The translations under genes and the position numbers were made by a program. The notes beneath the pieces were generated by a model, which worked only from the letters and a program-made list of their open reading frames with translations, did no database searches and was not told the DNA's origin. A DNA stretch of 64,000 bases from an uncultured Blautia sp. (GTDB lineage Bacteria; Bacillota; Clostridia; Lachnospirales; Lachnospiraceae). Positions 58,289-64,000 of the stretch are shown here, in pieces (position 1 is the stretch's first letter; each line of letters starts with the position of its first letter). The stretch spans positions 4,590 to 68,589 of the forward strand of contig CALCDJ010000018.1 in NCBI GenBank assembly GCA_937900135.1. Reading direction: 5' to 3'.

Positions 58289-59154
58289 AACAGGAGAGAT
58301 ATATGAAGGGAATGCTGCTGATTATTATAAGCGCATTCTGCTTTGCCTGTATGAATGTGTGTGTGCGATTATCCGGAGATCTTCCTTCGGCTCAGAAAAG
58401 CTTTTTTCGGAATCTGGTAGCCGCATTTTTTGCAGCAATTCTTATTTGGAGAAATCATATCAACCTAAGAGTAGAACGAAAAGAGTGGGGAACTCTGGCT
58501 TTGCGGTGTATTTTTGGAACACTGGGGATTCTCTGTAATTTTTATGCAGTGGATCATTTGCTGGTGGCAGACGCTTCGATTTTAAATAAGCTTTCCCCAT
58601 TTTTTATTATTGTGTTTTCCTATTTCGTTTTAAAGGAAAAAATAAAACCTGTGCAGGCGGTTTGTGTGGGACTTGCTTTTATTGGTTGCCTGTTTGTGGT
58701 AAAGCCAGGATTTCATAATGCGGCTCTGCTACCGGCTCTGATTGGCGTTGCCGGTGGAATGGGAGCTGGAATTGCATATACCATGGTGAGAAAACTGGGA
58801 ACCCATGGAGTCAAGGGACCATTGATTGTGTTTTATTTTTCCAGTTTTTCCTGTTTATCAGTGGTTCCATGGCTGATTTTTAATTATATACCAATGACAC
58901 CGAAACAGGTGGGAATTCTTCTGCTGGCAGGCTTATTTGCAGCAGGGGGACAGTTTACCATTACGGCAGCGTATACCTTTGCTCCAGCAAATAAAATTTC
59001 TATTTTTGATTATACACAGATTTTATTTGCAACCATACTGGGATATTTTCTGTTCCAGGAAATTCCGGATAGATACAGTTTTATTGGATATGGATTGATC
59101 ATTCTGGCCTCTTTTGCCATGTTTTTATATAACAAAAAGGCAGGGGAGAGGTGA
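58285..59154 (+). CDS. EamA/DMT-family transporter
   Basis: 289 residues with ten membrane helices and two EamA repeats: MLLIIISAFCFACMNVCVRL and PALIGVAGGMGAGIAYTMVR. The YFVLKEKIKPVQAVCVGLAF and YFLFQEIPDRYSFIGYGLI segments carry the usual E-x-x-x(x) motif ahead of the last helix of each half. Probably exports or imports a small metabolite linked to the kinase, with which it is translationally coupled through ATGA and AAAGGAG. Confidence 0.9.
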   Translation: MKQERYMKGMLLIIISAFCFACMNVCVRLSGDLPSAQKSFFRNLVAAFFAAILIWRNHINLRVERKEWGTLALRCIFGTLGILCNFYAVDHLLVADASILNKLSPFFIIVFSYFVLKEKIKPVQAVCVGLAFIGCLFVVKPGFHNAALLPALIGVAGGMGAGIAYTMVRKLGTHGVKGPLIVFYFSSFSCLSVVPWLIFNYIPMTPKQVGILLLAGLFAAGGQFTITAAYTFAPANKISIFDYTQILFATILGYFLFQEIPDRYSFIGYGLIILASFAMFLYNKKAGER

Positions 59155-59177
59155 AGCGGAATAAAATGGTGGGATAC

Positions 59178-59822
59178 TTATTCTTCAATAAGCGTTGTAA
59201 TTTTTGATTTGAAAAAATAATTGAACAAAGAAATTACCCTGCCGACACATACCATTGCAAAAATAGTACCGATACCAATCCCTATAAGCTGATGGGCAAA
59301 AAAAAGACTGAGTATACAACTGATAAATACACTTGTGATATCTATAACATTTTTTCCTAATCCCATTCCTTTTTTGGATACTTCTCCTATTGTGTGGGCT
59401 AGACCATCAGCTGGATTTGGAATTAGATTTGTATTTACCATCATAGCTGCACCAACTCCTGTAAAAAAAATAGCAATAGTAAGAAGGATAAAATTCTGCC
59501 AAAATGAAGGAAATTTATTAATAGGAAACATACCAAAAAAGTCTAGTAAAATACTAAATACAAAACTAAATGGAATTTGAAGAATATCTTTCCAGTGATA
59601 GTTTGGACGTCGAAGAAAAAATTCTATACCCACCAGAAGTGTATATACAACAAAAGTTGTAGCAGCAAAATTCAAATTCCATATAGAAGAGATTACAAAG
59701 GGCATGGAGATAATAGGAGAAACTCCAAGCCCTGTTTTTGTGCTTAAAGTAATGCCAAGAGCTAGAAAGATGCATCCAACGGAATAGAAAAATATTTGAA
59801 AACGTATATGTTTGTGATTCAT
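59178..59822 (-). CDS. YczE/YyaS/YitT-like membrane protein
   Basis: 214 residues, five or six membrane helices: FFYSVGCIFLALGITLSTKT, GLGVSPIISMPFVISSIWNL, then GVGAAMMVNTNLIPNPADGL and ISLFNYFFKSK. These match the YczE/YyaS family of uncharacterised integral membrane proteins. It lies on the minus strand, convergent with the EamA gene, and precedes the ABC operon divergently. Base composition is visibly more AT-rich than the propanediol locus. Confidence 0.82.
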   Translation of the reverse strand: MNHKHIRFQIFFYSVGCIFLALGITLSTKTGLGVSPIISMPFVISSIWNLNFAATTFVVYTLLVGIEFFLRRPNYHWKDILQIPFSFVFSILLDFFGMFPINKFPSFWQNFILLTIAIFFTGVGAAMMVNTNLIPNPADGLAHTIGEVSKKGMGLGKNVIDITSVFISCILSLFFAHQLIGIGIGTIFAMVCVGRVISLFNYFFKSKITTLIEE

Positions 59823-59836
59823 AAATATACTCCTTA

Positions 59837-60262
59837 TTAAAATTCATTTTTTTCTACTGGACGGACAGAAAGATTGCTGCGAATTTTAATAATGGCGTTT
59901 GTGTAATAATATTCATGAATAGAAGCAGTACCATTTGTAAGAGCCTGAAACAGGATATCCAGAGGTTTGCTTCCCTGATAATGAGGTTCCTGATCAATAG
60001 TAGCTGCAATCACACCTGTTTCTAGGAGTTGTTTCGTAGCAGAAGTACAGTCATTTGAAATTACAGTGATTTTGCGATTACATTCTGTGACAGCGCGACA
60101 TGCGGCGCTTACTCCGGCAGCAGAAAGATAGAGTGCGTTTATGTTAGGATGATCTTCTAGCATTTTTTGTGTGATTAGATAGCTTTCTACATCGTCATAA
60201 CAGTTGTTAGAAGCAATACATAATACTTGTGCGAGAGGATAATTTTCTTTGAGAAAAAAGAC
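59837..60262 (-). pseudogene. Remnant of a LacI-family regulator (C-terminal part only)
   Basis: About 140 recognisable residues match the second half of a LacI/periplasmic-binding effector domain: NNCYDDVESYLITQKMLEDH, NINALYLSAAGVSAACRAVT, VISNDCTSATKQLLETGVIA and ATIDQEPHYQGSKPLDILFQ. The DNA-binding domain and first effector subdomain are missing; upstream the frame turns into AT-rich, non-homologous sequence (FIIFSFYFYFYRARS). Divergent from the sugar ABC operon it presumably once controlled. Confidence 0.75.
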
Positions 60263-60373
60263 GTAAAGTGAACGGGCACGATAGAAATAAAAATAAAATG
60301 AAAAAATGATAAAAATGTGCACGGGCAAAAAAGGACGATAAAAAAGATAACAAAAATCAGGGAGGAAACAGAC

Positions 60374-61345
60374 ATGAAGAAAAGAACAATAGCAGCAATT
60401 ATTGCGGGAACAATGGCAGTAACAACAGTAGGTGCAGCAATGACAGTACAGGCAGATGACAAAGTTAAAATTGTTACCATTGGCGTGCAGAGTGGAGGAT
60501 CTTATTGGGGGAATATTGAGAAAGGTTTTACAGAAGCTTGTGAAGAGCTTGGATGGGAAGGTGATTACTGGACTCCGCAGAATGCCGGTAATGATTCAGA
60601 AATGGTACAGCTTGCAGAAAATGCATTAACACAGGGGTATGATGCAATTTGTATGGAAATTAATGATTTAGATATGTATGGAGATGTGATTACTCGTGCA
60701 AAAGAAGAGGGGGTAAAGTTAATTTCGCTGACAGATGTAGGAGAAGAAAACTGTGATGCATTTGTTGGAATTGATTCTTATGCTAGTGGGTATTCACAGG
60801 GAGAAAAGATTGCAGAATTTGCGAAAGAAATGAAATGTGATGCTATAAATTATGTGACTCTAATGTCTACTACAGATAATGCATCTCAGTTGAAAAATAG
60901 AGAAGGAATTGCAGATGCAATATCTGAAAATTTTGAAGGAGAAATTAAAGAAATAGATATTGCTGCTACAGACAGTAATGCAGCAACCGCACAGGATAAA
61001 TTGAGTGCATTTTATCTGGCAAACCCGGAACTGAATGCAGTTGCTTGCGCTGATCTTTACGGAGCGTTGGGGGCAGCACAGTTTGTCGATGAAAACGGAT
61101 TAGAAGGTAAATTTATTGCAACTGGTTTGGAACTGACACCAGACGCCTTTAACCGTGTTCTGGATGGAGATCTGATGGCAACCTCTTCTGTGGATTCAGT
61201 AGCGATTGGTAAGAATTTCTGTTACGTAGCACAGAAAATCATTAATGGAGAAGAATATGAATATAGCAATCCAGCAGATAAGATTTGGGTATTGCCAGAT
61301 GAGGTTGATAGCTACTGTGAGGAAAATGGGATTGAATTAGAATAG
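60374..61345 (+). CDS. Sugar ABC transporter substrate-binding protein (ribose/RbsB type)
   Basis: 323 residues. A signal peptide (MKKRTIAAIIAGTMAVTTVG) ends at VQADDK. The mature part has the type 1 periplasmic-binding fold: KIVTIGVQSGGSYWGNIEKG, AENALTQGYDAICMEINDLD, VGIDSYASGYSQGEKIAEFA, and a C-terminal AVACADLYGALGAAQFV. GGAGG precedes the ATG. The gene lies in AT-rich DNA, with only A-rich sequence and two imperfect ACGGGCA/ACGATA repeats (about 60272-60347) upstream. Probably binds a pentose or a short saccharide. Confidence 0.92.
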   Translation: MKKRTIAAIIAGTMAVTTVGAAMTVQADDKVKIVTIGVQSGGSYWGNIEKGFTEACEELGWEGDYWTPQNAGNDSEMVQLAENALTQGYDAICMEINDLDMYGDVITRAKEEGVKLISLTDVGEENCDAFVGIDSYASGYSQGEKIAEFAKEMKCDAINYVTLMSTTDNASQLKNREGIADAISENFEGEIKEIDIAATDSNAATAQDKLSAFYLANPELNAVACADLYGALGAAQFVDENGLEGKFIATGLELTPDAFNRVLDGDLMATSSVDSVAIGKNFCYVAQKIINGEEYEYSNPADKIWVLPDEVDSYCEENGIELE

Positions 61346-61376
61346 TTTTTTAACAGAGATAAAGGAGACAGGGGAA

Positions 61377-62345
61377 ATGGAAAAAAGAAAAAAATCAGCA
61401 ATAAAGAGTCTTTTCCAGATCAAGGAAATCAGTGTAATTCTTCCGTTGGTAGTGTTGATTCTGGTAGCCATGATTGTAAATCCGTCGTTTCTTCGGATGA
61501 GTAATATTTTAGATATTTTGAGAACTGCAAGTTTTAATGCGATGATTGCCGTGCCTTTGACTTTTTTACTTGCATCAGGAAGAATGGATCTTTCTATTGC
61601 CGCTACTACTACATTGGGAGGCCTTATTGCAGCGATTGCAGAGACAAATGGTATCCCTCTTGTATTTTCTCTTTTGTTGGCACTTCTTGTTGGGGCGGCA
61701 GTAGGGATTCTGAATAGTATTTTGGTAGAAAAGTTTGAAATGCTAGGTTTTATAGCTACTATGGCAACTTCTTATGTAGTAAAAGGAATAGCATCTGTTA
61801 TTACAAATAATAATCCGGTAAGTGGAATTTCTGATGCTTTTCAAGCGATTGCAAAAACGCGAGTGGCAGGAAGCATTTGGATCACAATTATATATGCACT
61901 TGTAATAGGTGTTCTTGGACAGATGATTTTAAGCAGAACAAAATACGGACGTTCTACTTTAGCGGTAGGTGGAAATCCAGAGACTGCAAACCTTGCAGGC
62001 ATTGATGTGAAAAGAAGACATTCAGAGTTGTTTATTTTAGTTGGTGTGTTTGCAGCAGTTGCAGGATGCCTTCATTGTTCAAGATTTGCAAGTGCACAAT
62101 TGACAGCAGGTAGTGGTACAGAATTAACTATATTGGCATCTTGCATTATCGGAGGAACAAGTCTTCGTGGTGGAACGGGTACGGTGACAGGTTCGTTGCT
62201 TGGCTGTATTTTATTTGCGACCATTACAAATGCACTCTTGGTTATGGGGGTTCCTACAACTTGGCAGAACGTGGTATATGGTGTGATTTTGATCGTTGCA
62301 CTTTTAATTGATATTTTTAAGCGTACGAAAATGTCAAAAGCATGA
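61377..62345 (+). CDS. Sugar ABC transporter permease (RbsC type)
   Basis: 322 residues, about ten membrane helices. Typical segments: NPSFLRMSNILDILRTASF, PLTFLLASGRMDLSIAATTT, RTKYGRSTLAVGGNPETANL and LAGIDVKRRHSELFILVGVF, then ASCIIGGTSLRGGTGTVTGS near the end. These are the RbsC/XylH-family signatures. It overlaps the upstream part of the ATPase leader and has AAAGGAG before its ATG. Confidence 0.94.
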   Translation: MEKRKKSAIKSLFQIKEISVILPLVVLILVAMIVNPSFLRMSNILDILRTASFNAMIAVPLTFLLASGRMDLSIAATTTLGGLIAAIAETNGIPLVFSLLLALLVGAAVGILNSILVEKFEMLGFIATMATSYVVKGIASVITNNNPVSGISDAFQAIAKTRVAGSIWITIIYALVIGVLGQMILSRTKYGRSTLAVGGNPETANLAGIDVKRRHSELFILVGVFAAVAGCLHCSRFASAQLTAGSGTELTILASCIIGGTSLRGGTGTVTGSLLGCILFATITNALLVMGVPTTWQNVVYGVILIVALLIDIFKRTKMSKA

Positions 62346-62359
62346 TAGGAGGAAATTTT

Positions 62360-63871
62360 ATGGGCGAAATAATTCTGGAAATGAAACATGTGACCAAAAA
62401 ATTTCCTGGTGTTGTGGCTTTGAATGATGTATCTATCAATGTTAAAGAAGGAGAAATCCTTGGTATTGTAGGAGAAAATGGAGCAGGAAAATCCACATTG
62501 ATGAAAGTATTAAGTGGAAGCTACACCAACAGGGAATATGAAGGGGAAATCTGGGTCAAAGGAAAAAAGCAGAGTTTTTCTTCTGTAGCTGATGCGAAAA
62601 AAGTAGGGATTGAAATGGTTTATCAGGAAGTAAATGCTATGTATGAAGCTAGCGTAGCAGAAAATATCTTTGTTGGAAATCTACCAGGGAATGGATGGGT
62701 GGATTATAAAAAACTGTACAAAGAAACTCAAGACTTGTTGGATCAATTGGGTCTTCCTGTAAGTCCTAAAACTCTTGCTGGTGCATTAAATAGTGGGCAA
62801 TTGCAGTTAATGTCTATTGTACGTGCAATGGCAGCAAATCCGAAAATTATGGTTTTAGATGAACCAACGACAGCACTTACAGATTCGGAAGTGGATATTT
62901 TAATGAGATTTTTAGAAAATCTTAGAAAAAATGGCGTTTCTTGTATTTATATTTCCCATAAACTGGAAGAGATTTTTAGAATTTGCGACAGAGTAACCAT
63001 TATTCGCGATGGAAACGTGATCACTAGTGGAAATATTGATGAATTCACGCAAGAAACTTTGGTTCAAGGAATGATTGGACGTAAAGTTGAGAATATGTAT
63101 GTTAAGAATAAACATAAAATTGGAGAACCGATTTTAGAAGTGAGTCATTTATCAGTACCACATCCTACCATAGACAACAGAAATATTGTAGATGATATCA
63201 GCTTTTCAGTAAGAAAAGGAGAGATACTTGGAATAGGTGGTCTAGTGGGGGCTGGAAGAAGTGAGGCTTTAGGCGCTATTTTTGGAGAACTGACAAAAGG
63301 TGTTAGCAAAGAGATAAAAATCAATGGGGAACATGTTATCATTAACAGTCCGAAAGATGCAATTAAAGCAGGGATAGGTTTTGTGACGGAAGAAAGAAAA
63401 CGTACAGGTTTTATCCAAACAATGAATATTCTTCACAATTTAAGCTTGATAAGCTTATATGATTTGCCGAAAAAATATTTTGTAGATAAAAAGGTAGAAA
63501 GTGAAAAAGCAAGCGCGATTTTTGAACGGATGAGAGTAAAGGCTCCTTCTATGAATACTATGGTGGTAAATCTTTCAGGGGGAAATCAACAAAAAGTAGT
63601 CCTTGGAAAATGGCTGATGAAAAACCCGCAGATTCTTTTTATTGATGAACCGACAAAGGGGATTGATGTGGGGGCGAAAGCTGAATTTTATAAGATGATG
63701 GACGAATTGGCAGCTGCAGGAGTGGCGATTGTAATGGTATCTTCCGATATGCCAGAATTAATTTCTATGAGTGATCGAATTCTCGTTCTTAGTAACGGCA
63801 AGATTACAGGAGAATTTAATCATGAAGAGGCAGCGCAGGCGAGCATTATGAAAGCGGCTATTGCAAATTGA
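62360..63871 (+). CDS. Sugar ABC transporter ATP-binding protein (RbsA type)
   Basis: 503 residues with two nucleotide-binding domains. NBD1: Walker A VGENGAGKSTLMKVLSG, Walker B IMVLDEPTTAL, signature LNSGQLQLMSI. NBD2: the Walker A region is GLVGAGRSEALGAIFG, signature LSGGNQQKVVLGKWL, Walker B ILFIDEPTKGID. The altered second Walker A (no Lys after Gly) is normal for RbsA/XylG proteins. AGGAGG lies seven bases before the ATG at 62360. Completes the transporter with the two genes before it. Confidence 0.95.
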   Translation: MGEIILEMKHVTKKFPGVVALNDVSINVKEGEILGIVGENGAGKSTLMKVLSGSYTNREYEGEIWVKGKKQSFSSVADAKKVGIEMVYQEVNAMYEASVAENIFVGNLPGNGWVDYKKLYKETQDLLDQLGLPVSPKTLAGALNSGQLQLMSIVRAMAANPKIMVLDEPTTALTDSEVDILMRFLENLRKNGVSCIYISHKLEEIFRICDRVTIIRDGNVITSGNIDEFTQETLVQGMIGRKVENMYVKNKHKIGEPILEVSHLSVPHPTIDNRNIVDDISFSVRKGEILGIGGLVGAGRSEALGAIFGELTKGVSKEIKINGEHVIINSPKDAIKAGIGFVTEERKRTGFIQTMNILHNLSLISLYDLPKKYFVDKKVESEKASAIFERMRVKAPSMNTMVVNLSGGNQQKVVLGKWLMKNPQILFIDEPTKGIDVGAKAEFYKMMDELAAAGVAIVMVSSDMPELISMSDRILVLSNGKITGEFNHEEAAQASIMKAAIAN

Positions 63872-63893
63872 AAAGAGATGAGAGTAAACTAAC

Positions 63894-63947
63894 ATGAAGA
63901 GACAGGTTTTTAATCCATATTTACCGAGCTATGAGTATGTACCGGAC
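63894..63947 (+). pseudogene. 5' stub of a GH43-like glycoside hydrolase, interrupted
   Basis: Eighteen codons read MKRQVFNPYLPSYEYVPD, the usual start of GH43-like beta-xylosidases/arabinosidases, which normally continue with a Gly-Glu-Pro segment. Here the frame instead runs into unrelated sequence and stops at TGA 63978-63980. It would have been the hydrolase partner of the preceding transporter. Ribosome binding site weak (GAGATGAGAG). Confidence 0.6.
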
Positions 63948-64000
63948 TGTTTATGCTCTCTTAAATTGTCTGATTCTTGATTACACAAATTGTCCAAAAA
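63948..64000. mobile_element. Probable left end of an insertion sequence (IS21-like?)
   Basis: From the break in the GH43-like frame the sequence begins TGTTTATGCTC and contains AATTGTC twice (63964-63970 and 63988-63994), a repeat spacing like the multiple terminal repeats of IS21-family elements. The transposase genes would lie beyond the window edge, so this is an inference from the end alone. Confidence 0.45.

Overview
The window looks like the chromosome of a low-to-moderate-GC gut Firmicute of the Lachnospiraceae, most like Blautia or a related Ruminococcus-type genus. This is inferred from strong AGGAGG ribosome binding sites, clostridial riboswitches, an ECF S component (ThiW), a ThiE-ThiD fusion, meso-diaminopimelate dehydrogenase, WalR-type boxes and a glycyl-radical propanediol microcompartment. 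No rRNA, tRNA or CRISPR array was seen.

Layout. 1-8.8 kb: tail of an unknown gene, a Gfo/Idh/MocA oxidoreductase, a PucR-type regulator divergent from a three-gene operon of unknown substrate (unrecognised protein, GcvT-fold protein, SDR), then a TetR-led operon. 8.8-12 kb: thiamine salvage, with thiW behind a non-canonical leader and thiM-thiED behind a TPP riboswitch. 12-16.5 kb: beta-glucoside uptake (licT-bglP-6-phospho-beta-glucosidase) with two antiterminator sites. 16.6-29.3 kb: MATE pump behind a probable guanidine-IV riboswitch, DUF1002 protein, housekeeping genes, an operon with a zinc ribbon, DUF5685 and a J-domain protein, ddh, and two NlpC/P60 cell-wall hydrolases with WalR-like boxes. 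29.3-30.1 kb (minus strand): B12 riboswitch and a Cys-rich small protein. 30.2-36.9 kb: fructoside ABC transporter, GH32 and LacI, then a PHP phosphoesterase on the minus strand.

37-56.8 kb is the centrepiece: a bacterial microcompartment locus for 1,2-propanediol made from deoxy-sugars. It encodes a glycyl radical diol dehydratase and its activase, a class II aldolase, CoA-acylating aldehyde dehydrogenase, two alcohol dehydrogenases, PduL, PduS, PduT, four BMC-H proteins, one BMC-P and a DeoR regulator. It also carries a complete B12-dependent diol dehydratase with reactivase and adenosyltransferase (pduCDEGH, pduO). Two chemically unrelated dehydratases for one reaction therefore share one shell locus. 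The expected flow is fuculose- or rhamnulose-1-phosphate to lactaldehyde, to propanediol, to propionaldehyde, to propanol and propionyl-CoA/propionyl-phosphate. One BMC-H gene has an internal Shine-Dalgarno and start codon and probably yields long and short shell isoforms. An unusual triple A-rich repeat lies upstream of both the GRE promoter and the aldolase-BMC promoter.

56.9-64 kb: FGGY kinase and EamA transporter, then a visibly more AT-rich stretch with a YczE-like membrane protein, the remnant of a LacI regulator, a ribose-type ABC transporter, and the first codons of a GH43-like gene cut off by what looks like an insertion-sequence end.
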